From Larimichthys crocea (taxonomy: Eukaryota > Chordata > Actinopteri > Sciaenidae): a DNA stretch of 64,000 nucleotides. The notes below the pieces were generated by a model, which was given only the letters and a program-made list of their open reading frames with translations, did not search any database and was not told the DNA's origin. Location: NCBI RefSeq assembly GCF_000972845.2, contig NC_040028.1, positions 12,744,244 through 12,808,243 on the forward strand. Reading direction: 5' to 3'. Of this stretch, positions 46,693-59,218 are shown one piece after another; position 1 is the first letter of the stretch; each line of letters begins with the position of its first letter. The translations under genes and the position numbers were made by a program.

Positions 46693-47887
46693 ACATCATA
46701 ACTTAACATCATTATTGTTCTTCTTATTACCAACAACAACAACAGTAAAAGCTCATCAGGCTTTATGGGGTTAAGTTTTTGCTGGGTGGAATCCTTTCAG
46801 AAGAGCCAATAGGAAACCTCAATGAATGTGCTGTCCCCACCTCCCCATTAGCATTTTATTTTACTAGTTCTACTAGTGAACATTTGGACCCTTACTAGTA
46901 CTACTAGTGGACACTTTTGCCTTACTAGTAAGGTCCAAAATAACCCAACTAGTGCTACTAGTGGTTGCTGTGGCTCTTACTAGTAGTACTAGTAGACAAT
47001 TTGGGCCTTACTAGTACTACTAGTAACAGCGAGAATGCCCACTAGTAGTACTAGTGATGTCGAAAGAGACGTACTAGTATTACTAGTAGACATTTTGACC
47101 CTCACTAGTAGTACTAGTAAGGTCAAAAACATGTTACTAGTGCTACTAGTGGACATTTTGGCTCTCACTAGTACTACTAGTGGGCATTCTCGCTGTTACT
47201 AGTAGTACTATTAAGGTAAAATATACCTTACTAGTGCTACTAGTGGACATTTTTGTACGTACTAGTAGTACTAGTGAGGTCAAAAATGCCTTACTTTTGC
47301 TACTAGTGGGCATTTTGGTGCTACTAGTAGGGTCCAGGAGGCTATTAGTGTGTGACACATGCCTACTAGTAGGGCGTAGTAGTGTTACTAGTGCAGCACA
47401 GTAGTTTACAAGTAGGGTGTGATTGCGCACTAGTAGGTCAAAAGTGGCACTAGTAGTGTAAAAAACGTTACAAGTAAGACACAGTCGTTCTACTAGTGTG
47501 CCCTAGTAGTTCTACTGGTGCACAAAATCATCTTACTAGTGAGGACAAAAAGCTTACTAGTACATGGACCTTAAGTCTGATATCAAGGATATTGAATAAA
47601 TGCTCAAACGGCTTTCCATACACATGTAACATGTAACACATGTAGCATGAAGCTACCACAAAAACTACACATTGTGTTTTTAAGCTTCAGTTTATGAACT
47701 GATGACACAAATAAGATATATGTGAAAGAGCTTAAGAGGTGCTGAATGAGGCTAACTGAACTAAACTGAGCAAATCACCCGATGGCTAAAGCTCTGTACC
47801 CAAATAAGAGTGTTGGGGGGGAAATACGCTTATTCTGTTTCTTTATGAGTGGGAGATGAGATGACCCACAAGTCAAAATAAGCTGCT

Positions 47888-47952
47888 CACACACACACAC
47901 ACAGACACACACACAGACACACACACACACACAGACACACACACACACACAC
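47888..47952. repeat. (CA)n microsatellite
   Basis: About 65 bases of CA units interrupted by three CAGA units. A shorter (GT) run follows at 48051-48075 on the same strand, so the two can pair. Confidence 0.95.
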
Positions 47953-48872
47953 TTTTGTCAGTTCGGAACCCCTGTGATGGGTCTTCTATGATTCTAGGCA
48001 ACATGTTCCCCTTTAAAGAGCTGCAATATACAATATTAGCATCCTATCTTTGTGCGTGTGTGTGTGTGTGTGTGTCAGTGTGAAACAGCTAAAAAATGTG
48101 GCCTGTTAAAATGTGCAAGCCAAGACAAGCTCTCTCTTGTATGCCGAGCAAAGCTGCCCGTCATCAGAAGAAACAAATGCCAATATCTGCTCTGTATGAG
48201 CAGCGGGTTGAGATCGGGAGCACTTCAGGTATCAGCGTTGATAACATCACATGCCCAACAGACAACAGTCATTATCAGCCATGACAATAGTGTTTACTTG
48301 TAGATTCTCATCAGTCTCAGAGTCACAGGATACCTCAGCATCCACTGACATTACTCACAGTAAGCAGAGGACAGAAGAAGAATCACAGAGAGGTGACCTG
48401 GAGACAAGATGATTACCTTCATGACTCTGAGGCAACCAGCTATTTGGTAAATGCTGACACTTGCTGTGTAAGCATTTCTTGTGTTGACACTCCATGTAGT
48501 GCTGCGGGAAGTTGTAATCATCTACAACACTGGAAAACTGCACGCTCAGCTTGATTATGTTTTCATAACAGACACAGGAACTGATGGTGATTTAAGTCAG
48601 ATGGTTGGCACTGCAGACATGACAATCAAAAGGATTAAACAGAATCTCCATCCGGCCACAAGACAGCAAGTTCCATCTCTACTAGCTGGACCTCTGGAAC
48701 TCTTTACATCATGGCATCTCTACCTTTGGGTATAGGGTCAGAACCGGATCAATTGGTAGAACTCTTGTTTCAAGACCAGACACAAACTTTTAACATAAAG
48801 TACTGTGGTTACCAAACCCATCACTTCTTCTGCAGAGATGTTTAGAAGCTCCAGTGGACCTCCAGCAGATGT

Positions 48873-49530
48873 ACACTGATCAGCCATAACATTATTAACA
48901 CCTGTAAATATTGTCACCCTTTATTGCCCAAAGAGCCCTGACTGGTTGAGGCATGGACTCCACTAGACCTCTGAAGGTGTGCTGTGGTATCTGGCACCAA
49001 GACGTTCCAGATCCTGTAAGTTGCTAGGTGAGGCCTCCATGGGTCAGACTTGTTTGTCCAGCACATCCACAGATGTTCTATTGGATTGACATCTGAGGAA
49101 TTCAGAGGACAAGTCAACACCTTAACTTGAGGAACTTGTGTTCCTCAAACCATTCCAGAACCATTTTTGTTTTGTGGCAGGGCTCATTATCTTGCTGAAA
49201 GAGACCACTGCCATCGAGGAATATAGTTTCCATGGAAGGGTGGACCTTGTTGGTGCTTTCTGCAGTGTACAGGGTTCAGCATGGACACCCTGACTGGTCT
49301 GCGGCTACGCAGCCCCGTAAGCAACAAACTGTGATGCACTGTGTGTTCTGATACCTTTCTGTCAGAACCAGCATTAACTAACATCTTTCACCCCCATGTG
49401 CATCAATATGCCTTTGCCAGCCATGACCCTGTTGCCTGTTCACCACTTTTCCTTCCTTGGACCACTTTGATAGGTACTGAACATCCCACGAGCTACAGTT
49501 TTGGAGATGTTCTGACCCAGTCATCTACCA
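48873..49530 (-). mobile_element. Tc1-like transposon remnant (second family)
   Basis: The right end on the minus strand is TGTTATGGCTGATCAGTGTAC, a typical terminal sequence of this Tc1-like group. Reading the minus strand from 49530 down, N-terminal phrases come first (TCAAAGTGGTCCAAGGAAGG), then NAGSDRKVSEHTVHHSLLL and GLRSRRPVRV, then a jump to SSDVNPIEHLWMCW and the C-terminal end. NPIEHLW contains the last acidic residue of the DDE catalytic triad. The central catalytic part is deleted, and several stops and frame changes are present. Non-functional. Confidence 0.85.
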
Positions 49531-52305
49531 TCACAAACACATTTTTTCTGCTTCTAACAGATCAACTTTGAGCCACTTTTGGACTCTGACATGACAGAAA
49601 CAACACAGACATCATTATAAGATTATTACAGCTGCGTCTTTACTCATCTAGCAGTTGCAAAATTAGTATTAATTTGTAAATATCTTGCTGATGACCTGAT
49701 GGTTCCAATAAAGTCTAATATTCTCTCTCTTTTAGCTCTGTTTTTGGTCTCCACCCATTCCTGAGGGGAAAATCTGTCTCGTAAGCTACTAAATGCTACA
49801 CTCTGTTCACCAGCTGAAACCTACTCGACAAAAAGCTGTTCAAATTCAGGAGCCCTATTTTCAGCACCCTGTTTAACACACTGTGGACGCCGCAGTGTGC
49901 ACCTAACATGGAGCAGGCAGCTGTGATTTTCTTTCCCCATCCCACTGAAACAATCACAGTCAGCTGCTGAGCTTTAAGGATGTAAATCCTGGGAACCTCT
50001 GGGGGGCTCCTAATGCTGAAGAACCACCCAAGAGGCTGAGCTGGCCAAAAGCCAGACAGGCTTCAACATTAGCCGTGAAAGCAGCTGCTGAGCCAACAAC
50101 CTGAGAACCAAACACTTCCAACACTTTTCACTTGGTGGAAGTGCAAACATGTTTTTGTCAGGTGACTTTTTCATATAGCCATCAGCCTCTTCTGTTGCCT
50201 GTTTCAGCTCAGAGTGCACACAAATGAAATCAGATCGAGTCAGAGACCTCAAACATACAGTGCAAAGAAACACCTGCGAGTTTCTAAAGGACTTTATAAG
50301 TGTGCACACAGCGGTGGGATCAGGGTGTGGCATTGGATGTGGAGGATTTTGCCGCAGAAACATGAGATCTTTGTCTGCAGTGGTCAAGTTCAGTCAAGTC
50401 TCAAAGAGCTGGGAGCAGAAGGAGGAGTTATCCGGTGTTTGTTTTACCTCGGGGTCTGAGGGCTGACTGTCAGGTGCTGCTCAGCAAGCTCAGTCACACA
50501 CTTTGCTACTTTTCTTTGACTGGGGAGCAGTCTGGAATGTTTTCAAAGTTTGAGCAATATCGGAATACACGACATGGGTGTAACTGCCATACAGGGAACA
50601 GTTCAGAACAGCTGTGACTTTGAGTCATAGCAAGCTGCAATCAATAAATCACATGATGCTGATAGAGACAGATTTTTGTCTTTTAACGCAGAATCAATTA
50701 TCTTTTTTTCATTCAAGCGTCAGTCACGAATTAACCTGCATGATGTATGAAACTGGACTGTAGGAGGAAGCCGGAGTACCCGGATAGAACCCACAAACTC
50801 CCCAGACACAGGAAGGCCCCAGCCGGCAGTCATGTTTGAACACAGAATTAATATCATTTACATATCAATTATTTCATTGTCTAATTGTTGATCATAGCCG
50901 ATGTAATCGTAGTTTCAGACTTGTCGTGGTGTGAATCTCTTGTTATGTCACAATCTGATTTTGATTCTCGGGGTCAAGAGTTGATTAAAAATGAATCTAC
51001 ATTTGAAATCTATTTCTGAGCTGGAGGTGTGACTTTCATCCGCAGTCATTAACCGTCCACAAATATCGATTTGTCCTTTTCTCGTAGTTTACTACAACTT
51101 GATTGACGGTCAGTCTGTCTTGTTTCCTGTTCACAGGGTGTGATGAGGTAGAAAACATGACTTCATGTTTGTTTCCTAAAGGCCTTAAATAAAAAAAGAT
51201 ACCTGTTGCATTATCAGAAGATGAACTACAGCTACAAGTGGGTGCTGTAGATCAGTTCCAGCTCTTTCTGTTCCTTTAACATCACGTTATTACCAGCGTT
51301 TAGAACAGCTTTTTGTGAATCGATTTAGAATCAGACTTCTCGTGTGGGTGTGTACAAACTGCTTTAGTGACATCTTCTAATTCATACTCTCAACTGAGGC
51401 CAGGTTAAAGACCTGTGGAGATCACATTCTCTAAATGTGAGTGTAATACGATCCTGTGGATTCCATGGCACACAGTATTAGTGCATGTTGGATTTCAGCA
51501 GTAATGACTTTGCTGTTGTGAGTGATCTTCAGACTGCCTGTGTGTCAGCCAAACGTTAACGAAGACCAGACCGACTAATTGCTGCATGTTCAAGTAATGA
51601 CACATAAAACTCTAATGTGAACCACAGCCACTAGTTCTAACACACTTCACACACTCAGAGCTGCAGGACGAGAGAACAGAGTCCTAACACGTATTCAAAA
51701 CAGAGATGAAACACGACTTCATTGAACCGCATGAGACACAAGGATAGAATACTCCTAACATGATATGAACATTGTGAGCATCAATTTGATAAACTCAAGT
51801 GCAGCACATTCTTTAATTAGTGCTGGTAATCATTTCACTGAGAAGTTGCTGCTCATGTCTGCAGTACAGTGAAGGAAACACTTTAATCTTCTCAGAGCAA
51901 CCAACCGTCTCGTTTTAATGAACTCCTGACATTAAACCAAGACAGTTTGCAATCCTACCACAAGCAGCACCTGTGTCTGCTGTTTGAGCCGTGTTGAAGA
52001 TCAGAGAAACTTCTAGGAATACGAGTTCTTCTGTTTCAGCAGTCCTGAAGCTGAAGCTGCACATATTTTCTTAATGGTTAATAGTGTTTCAACATGTAGA
52101 AACACCTCAAACCTGTCTGCTGTCTCTTCCTGTCAGACTGTTAGAATGCAAAGAAAGTTCATCTCTTGTTCTTAACCAACAAAACTGATCCACTCTGAAA
52201 CCTTAAAGGCACTGTAAGTGTGTTCCTGTTGTGCTCAGCACGAACAATAACATGAATGAACACACATGTTCCCATTTTCCCTATATAGAGACTTACACAT
52301 GGTGT

Positions 52306-52306
<1 letters not shown>

Positions 52307-52350
<44 letters not shown>
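52307..52350. repeat. (CA)n microsatellite
   Basis: Twenty-two CA units in the 21-kb itgb5 intron. Confidence 0.95.
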
Positions 52351-52352
<2 letters not shown>

Positions 52353-53398
52353 GTATGTATGGACACAGCTTTGGGACAGAACTTTTATTTATGGAGTAAA
52401 AGAAGGTATGGATAACTCTGGATAATAAAGCCATGCTATTTCTGGCAACCGGAGACTGCTGAGCACTTAGATCATTATTTACAAGCAGCTGCAGGGCTGG
52501 CGCTGAAGATGTGGGTCAGGGGGGCAGGAGGACAAGGAAGTCAAGACTCACTGCAGGACTGGAGAGAACAGCCCTACTCATAATGATATCAACATACTGT
52601 ACGTCTGAGGAGGAAGAGTTTACAGCCGGACCATAAACTTCATAGGAAACCTTGTATGTCCAAAATGTTAACTTTTCAAGAGCTGAGGCTCAACAGCTGC
52701 ACGTCGTTCACCTTGAAGATCAGAGTCCATGGACAGATACGGACATAAACACAAGGACAGGCGGCGGCAGGGATAAGATTACTGAACATTCAGAGACAGT
52801 CAGTCGTCCAGCAGAGGTCACGTGACCCCAGATACACTGTGCCCTTCTCCCAGCTTCCCGCTTCCATCCACAGCTCCTTCAGGTACTTATAACAGACAGA
52901 CAAACCATGTTGGACATTTTTGACTAAACATCTCATGAGTATGAGGGATGTGACTGAATGAGCTGTGTAAATAACTAACAGTAGTTCATCTTGATGGATC
53001 AAGACAGTCATTAAAAACAAGTTTGGTCATTGTTTAGTTAGTGAAAACAGATGAGGACATTCATATTTCAGGCCAGAAAAGCTCAGAAACTACAACAGCA
53101 GACAACAGTTCTATCATGACTTCCACCAAAAAATATCAGATTAGCCGCTCTGCATCACTGACTGATAGGATACAAACCAGATTTAACTCAAGGCTTCTGC
53201 TTCACATCTGCTGTGTGAAGCAGCATTTTTAGAAACATATGCTGCACAGAGCGACACACTTCCTGCAGAGGCTGCTTCTGTTTATTCATCCTGGTTTAGT
53301 TCAGAATAAAAAGAAGAAGAGCTGTTAGTTACAGCTCTGTACCAAAACAATGCTACATGACATTCTCTATAGAATGCAAGATTCTTTTGTAAATCAGA

Positions 53399-54010
53399 GA
53401 AAGGAAATCTTTCTTCCTGCCCACATCCTCCAGCTCCTCCTTCAGGAATCAGAGAGCAGCTCAAACAGGTTCTCACGTGGGTTCTGGGTCTGCTCCAGGA
53501 TCTCCTCCAAGGTACCCAAAACCACCACAGGCAGACGTCCTGATCAGATGCTCAAAGCACCTCAAAGGACTCGGTCTGCATGTCTTGTGGTCATGTCTGG
53601 ACAGACTTTCAGCAAAGGAAACTAAACGTCAGCCATTTGTGTCTGGAAATCTTTCTCAAAGCCAGAGTTCATGACCACAGGTGAGGGTAAGAACCAAGCA
53701 GCAACCTTTGTGGTTATCATGTGAAGCCGATGTGTCCACTTAAGGCTGGCTACAGAAGTGAGTCAAATTTCAAAGTGTCTACGCTGCATAACTTTACCCT
53801 GCATAACTTGAAGCCTTAATATAATGTGAACAGGTGAGTTGTATATAAATTCACCCTCAGTACAGTTGTCATGAACGGGGAAATTAGCTACAGAGACCAA
53901 AACTGTTTTTTGTACCAGGCTGTAAACATGTTTATTTCTGCTGTGAAGTTGGACATTTGGACATGGGGACTTATGGAGACTGACTCACTTCTGGAGCCAG
54001 CCACAGTTTC
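53399..54010 (-). mobile_element. RTE-like LINE-derived duplicated segment, copy C, plus dispersed repeat
   Basis: 53399-53725 is nearly identical to copy B (42145-42470). The adjoining 53815-53997 is nearly identical to copy A (34380-34560). So this copy shows both parts of what is probably one composite repeat of about 600 bp. Confidence 0.8.
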
Positions 54011-57002
54011 TATGTTATTTGTTTATTTAAAAAGAACCACAGTCACTACAGATCTACAACAGCTCAGAGGCCTTTATGATAAAAAGCAGCAGTAAGCACA
54101 TCTATTCAGCAGCATCAGTGAGTTTACCTGAGCCACTGCTAAGCGCTTAGAGATAACTTATCACATAAGTTATCACAGCCGAGCATCGCACAAACATCTC
54201 ATAAGAACAGCTGAAAAAGACCAAGAAGGAAAACATCTTGTTTTGAGTCGCGGATTGCAGCAGATTTCACTGGCACATTTCACTTGGAGCAAAAATAAAA
54301 AGTGGTAAATAAAAAATTTCAACATCCTTTTTGGCTTCTTCTTCCATCTAACAAGCATTTGCAGGCTCACTGGGGAGCTGTGTGATCTGGTGCTTTTGGC
54401 CAGTTTGGCTGCTTCGTGTCACCGTGACACATACACACCTATTTAATGTGTGCAGACACACACACAGCTGTGTGAGCACACCTGGAAGTGGAGGACTGTG
54501 TCCTCACAACATGCTGCATGGATGAAATCTTAACAGTCAAACATCCGACATGTCAATGTCTCTGATCCGAGCAGCACAGTTAAATAAGGCCGGGAGGAGG
54601 AGGGGGAGGAGGAAGAGGGAGGCAAAGACAAACACAGATTAGAGCTCAATGTGTTCTCGAGTACGAACAGGAAGAGGAGAATACCACACTAAAAAGACAA
54701 TGAGATGATCAAGTCTGAGCTCGGTCAGTGACTCAACAGTCAAAACAGCATTTAGAGTGGACGATTATGTCTGAGAAAACAAGCAGAAGGAAGCTGAGAA
54801 GCTATGAAGGTTGATTTGAAGGTAAAATGAGATTCTTCAGGACAGTTTATGTCTCAAAAATACTTTTACATTTATTTTTGGGGATTTTGAACCCTTTTTG
54901 GAAAGTGGCAGCTGAGGAAAGGTGGAGAGAGAGACAGGGAGGGGATGACATGCAGCAAACCGAAACAACTGTGCCAACAAACACTGGAGAAACTTTGGTA
55001 CGATTGGTGACTGTCATATTTTGAAATGGAGAAAATTCTCACAACATTTTTACCGGGATCAACGATCTAGTTGATGGCTGTGAGAAAAACCATTACTGTT
55101 GTCACAGCAGCCCATGTACACAAGGCTTCCTGACCAGTAGGTAAGTGGTAGGTGGTACCACACCAGTAGTAGGTATGTTTACACTGTATGGTGTTATTTC
55201 ATATATGTGCCAACATACGTGAAGTGAAGCCCAGCCTGGGGCTTCAGGTGGTTTGTTTTGAAATGTGTGTCAGTGAAAATAAAAAGGTTAAAAACAACTA
55301 TGAGGACCCCATGTGAGACTGTATGACAGCATACTGATCATGTGTGACATGCTGTCTGTGTGTAGGTAACTGATGTGTTTACTGTAGTAGACTAAAAAGC
55401 TGAGCCACAGGAGCGAACAGTCAGAGAGGTTTATGGTCTAACTGCTCTGCAGCTCGTGTTTCCAGGACAAGAAATATCACAAGTTCAACATCTGACACCA
55501 AACCTGATCCATGCCACTCTCTGAACCAGCATTCACAGACTGCAGCTCTGTGCGCTCCATGGGAAAACTCCTTTCAGACATTCACGGAGACGAAGAGGAA
55601 AAAAAAAAGTAAATGCAGAGGATACCCTGCCAGCTGATTTCCTCTTTAATAAAATCTGCTGCGCCTCTCGGAGGTTTGTCAGTCTGAAGGCTTTTCTTTG
55701 CTGGAGTGTGACCAATCCAGGTGCAGCACAAAACTATTTACAAGATACTTGTGCTCACCGAGAGGCTCTGAGCAGACCTTAATAGCATTTGCAGTGGGCT
55801 TACAGAAACGTGCGGCTCGCCTCGCACAGTTCACTCCACGATAATTAACTGACAGCCTCTGAGGAGCGAGGGGAGGAGAGTGTGGAGGAGGTGTACCGTT
55901 TGGTATCATTAGGAACTCATTAATGTTCCACGCTGAGAAAAGACGAGAAGAGAAGGGAGCAGCAGAAGGTAGCGGACTGTTAAGATTTAATGACCGCGCA
56001 TGGATGATCGGCACAAACAAGCAGCCATTCTGCATGTGTGAATTCAGTGCGTCTCAAACGAAGACTTCTCTTTCTGCTGGATACAGATAAATAGAGGCAG
56101 GCATTGTGTGAGGGGATTGCGCCAAAGCTGGCCCCACTGTCACAAAGCGCTCTCTGTGGTTTCACTGGAACAGCCGTTGGCTTGGGGATGAGCCAGTGGC
56201 CCCCCTACCTCACCCCTCCCTCCCTCCCTCTGGCCAGGAGGCCTCACACCAGAAAGCAGAGTCTTGGACCCGATGTTCTGGGAACACAATGGCCTCGGCC
56301 TGTGTGGTGTAGCTGACCAGAAACACTGAGCCAAACCTGCCTTTTATACCGAGGTATGGCTCAGCGAGAGCAAAAGGACTTCAAGTTGGAAGTCACATGA
56401 ATCGTGCCTCAGGATGGCAAAACATGGATAATTAAAGGCCACACAGCCCTGAGGGTCACCATAAAATCTCAACGTTCTTTGTTTTTAATCTGCCACACAA
56501 CACTTGTGCTAAATCTGACTCATATAGATTTCTATTCCGGTAAACAAATCTCTCCGTCTGCCTCCGGTCCTCGAGAGTTCCGAGACAAGTCTCATCCAAA
56601 ATCAAAGCCCCTCACAAAACGGCAAAACACAAGCTGAACATCTAAAATACTATTGCAGCTGCTCCTCAGAGCTTCTTCTGGGAGCCAGGCCAGCAGCCCT
56701 GCAGGTGACTGTTTCAGCTCGCTCACTAAATAAGAAGCTGGGTTGGTCATAGTGAAGCCAGGAGAGGGCAAAACCACAGAGACACACATCAGTGTGTATT
56801 ATTTTTAATTTTTAATTATAACCCAGGACAGATCTGAAGAGCTGGCAGTGTGTTTGACGGCAGCTTGTATTCTCATCAGCGTTAGTGCAGGGAGGTACAG
56901 CTGCAGTACAACTGACACTTCACTACCAGCACAGCAACTCAACAGTCGTCATCACATCACCCTGACAGCAGAGTTTGAACCCATAACTCCCGACGGTCAT
57001 AC

Positions 57003-57257
57003 CTGAGCAGAGGATGCCTTTGTGCCGGGCGCACGAGAAGTCGTCGCACTCGCAGAAGCTGCCGTAGATCTTGCCGAACTCGGACTCGTAGCACAGGCAC
57101 TGGTTGCAGCTGCACTCTCCTCGCCCGCTGCAGATCTGCTTGCCCTCGGCTTCCCGGCAGGCGCTCAGGTACATGCTGCTGGCCTCGCCCTCCTGGCACT
57201 CGCAGCGGGCGCCCAGGTATCCTGGCTCGCAGTGGCAAGTCCCACAGTTATAAGTAC
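57003..57257 (-). CDS. itgb5: itgb5 exon: cysteine-rich EGF repeats 1-3
   Basis: The minus strand reads [20 protein letters not shown], then [20 protein letters not shown], then [20 protein letters not shown] and [30 protein letters not shown] and ESEFGKIYG are highly conserved in integrin beta-3, -5 and -6. The exon is 255 nt (2 + 84 codons + 1), with acceptor CTTGCAG and donor CTCAG|GTATGA. It is GC-rich compared with its surroundings, so plus-strand open frames over it are shadows. Confidence 0.96.
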
Positions 57258-59043
57258 CTGCAAGCACAGCAGATACTTCATTCAACTGACTGATTATAGA
57301 TTTATACATCTTTTATTAACGGGTTCTGCAGGATTCTTCAGCTTCACTATCATCTAAAGGTCTTCAGTAATTCCTGAATCTGAAACGTTTCCAGTCACAT
57401 TTGAGTTTCTTGACTTTCCATTTCAGACACTACATCCAAAAGGTTATAATTTTATCTATTCCTACAGGATGATAACTGATATAACTCCATACCTCCTCCT
57501 CTTCAAATATCTATATGGCTCAAGTTTAAAAATATGGTTAGGAGTATAATTTTGGCTTTGATGGCCGTCATTATCTCAACAACAGCTACCACACGGGAGA
57601 ACCTCTCCATAATCATGCCAAACAAAGTAGTCAATTAATCGGGGAAAAGTAGGAGTCTTCCTCGGTTTCTGAAGTTAAAATAGCAGGCCTGACGACGCTG
57701 ATTGAGGTGTTCAGCGTCCTTCAAAGTTTCAGAGTACAGGAAGCAGGACGGTCCTGTGTGATTAACAAAGCTCATGGCTTTTGGTTTTTACCAACAAAAC
57801 AGGAGCTGATTTTTTTTGACATTTTTATGTTTCCCTGCTTTCAAAACTTTCTCCTGCAAGAAGAGTTTGATCTATGCAGTTTGAATGTGCAATATTACAT
57901 GAGAGAGTGTGGTTTATCGTCATTATTGGCACAGCGGTGATGCAGTCAGGACAGAGGCGCTTGTGTATATTAGTCAGCCTTCAGTCTTTTAAAAACAAAT
58001 AAACAATAACTGTTTGATCTCTGACATGCTGCACACAAACGAGGCATCACCTGTATAAACAGCGCCATCAATTATATATATTAAAGAACGCTGATTTAAT
58101 TATCATAACAGGAGATAATAGTATAGTATATAATATATTATTATATTTTCAGCAAATTGCTGGTTTATAAGATATCAAAAACATTTCCATGGTCATTTCA
58201 TAATTATCAGCTACAATAAATAAATAAGTCTGAAAAATGTTTTGTTCTATGTTTCAAAGGTAAAATTAGGATATTATACCTTATAAACCACAAATTATGC
58301 AACAAATGTTCATAATATAATAATATATATACTTATAGCCCATACAGGCTGCAAAATATGAAATGTTTTTATTCATGAAATAAATCATGAGCCACAGCGG
58401 GCCTACCTCCTGTTTTGAAATATATAAAATCCACCTTCTTTAATTTGCTGTTAGACCGCCTCATTAACACAGGCGCTGCCTCCTTTGTGTGCAACACGTT
58501 GGAGCTCAAACAGTTTGGTGGCTGCAGAGAAAAATGTTATTTTTGAAAGACAAAGGGCCGGCTGGCTAATATACACAAGGTGTTCAAAGAGACTGCATCA
58601 ATGTCGTGCCAATAATGATGACATAGCACACCCTCTCATGTTATATTATTTAATTAAACAACACTATAAAGATGGTATTGCTCTTACTAAGTTTGTGAAA
58701 TATAAAACAGTCACAAAGGATAAACTGTAAACTACACAACATTTTTGAATCAAATGAAACTTCTAAAATCCTATTTTGTTTAAAATCAATGCAGACAAAA
58801 ATTATTTAGAGAAAAATGTATTATTACATCATTAATTTACTCACTTTAATATTGACACTTACTCCTAATCTCTTCTTTAGAATGGATTCACCCTACTCGT
58901 AGAAATTAAATAAAAGATTATTTAAAACAGGTTCTTCTAATTTGATTGGGACTATTATTTGTATTATTGTTAACATTCAGCTGCCTGTAAATCCAGGTAA
59001 AATGTGCAAGTCAATATAAAAAACATCATGTGAGGTGAACTAC
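57258..59043 (-). other. itgb5: itgb5 intron
   Basis: 1.8-kb AT-rich intron with no recognised feature. Confidence 0.75.
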
Positions 59044-59218
59044 CTATAGAACTACAGATGCTGCTGTTGGTTTGTGCCGTCCGACTGCAGCCGCAGTCAC
59101 ACTGATAGTCGACAACCACCTCCAGGCGGTCTTTGAACCCCACCGGCTTGATAGTGAAGCTGTGGTCAGCGCCGCGGGGAGGGCAGCCCCTTGCCTCCAC
59201 ACTCACGTTGAACGATAC
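59044..59218 (-). CDS. itgb5: itgb5 exon: end of the hybrid domain and start of EGF repeat 1
   Basis: The minus strand reads VSFNVSVEARGCPPRGADHS, then FTIKPVGFKDRLEVVVDYQC, then DCGCSRTAQTNSSICSSI. KPVGFKDRLEV is the conserved last strand of the integrin hybrid domain, and CDCGCS opens the cysteine-rich region. The exon starts in phase 0 (acceptor TTTCAAG) and ends with the first base of a Gly codon (donor ATAG|GTAGTT). NVS and NSS are sequons. The GTG at 59206 is an internal Val codon and not a start. The exons encoding the PSI, beta-I and most of the hybrid domain are upstream, beyond 64 kb. Confidence 0.95.

Larger units (their letters stand above)
45252..47637. mobile_element. Foldback-like palindromic element built of ACTAGT repeats
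   Basis: The outer 370 bases on each side (about 45252-45622 and 47272-47637) are near-perfect reverse complements: both contain the same unique phrases, such as CATTTATTCAATATCCTTG, CTTAAGGTCCATGTACTAG, AAAACGTTxxxACAC and CTACTACGCCCTACTAG. By hand count about 61 copies of the palindrome ACTAGT lie between 45330 and 47561, where less than one is expected by chance. They sit at irregular spacing, often in pairs (TACTAGTACTACTAGT). The extreme ends carry ACATGT palindromes. There is no transposase or other plausible protein. It lies in the large itgb5 intron. It is probably a non-autonomous DNA transposon of foldback type; the superfamily is not recognised and no clear target-site duplication is visible. 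Confidence 0.8.
35577..57002 (-). other. itgb5: itgb5 21.4-kb intron
   Basis: This long intron contains RTE and SINE fragments, a duplicated LINE-derived segment, a foldback-like element and a Tc1-like remnant, listed separately. Between these (35577-37399, 37571-40299, 40441-42144, 42546-45251, 47638-48872, 49531-53398 and 54011-57002) I see no gene. Other simple features are a 15-base poly(G) at 38519-38533, short (CA) runs, and a GC-richer patch at about 55780-56330 that could be conserved non-coding DNA but cannot be judged from one sequence. Confidence 0.75.

Noticed and set aside
45330..47561. CRISPR-like array suggested by regularly recurring ACTAGT
   Set aside because: The repeats are 6-bp palindromes with irregular spacing and no constant spacer length, in a vertebrate genome.
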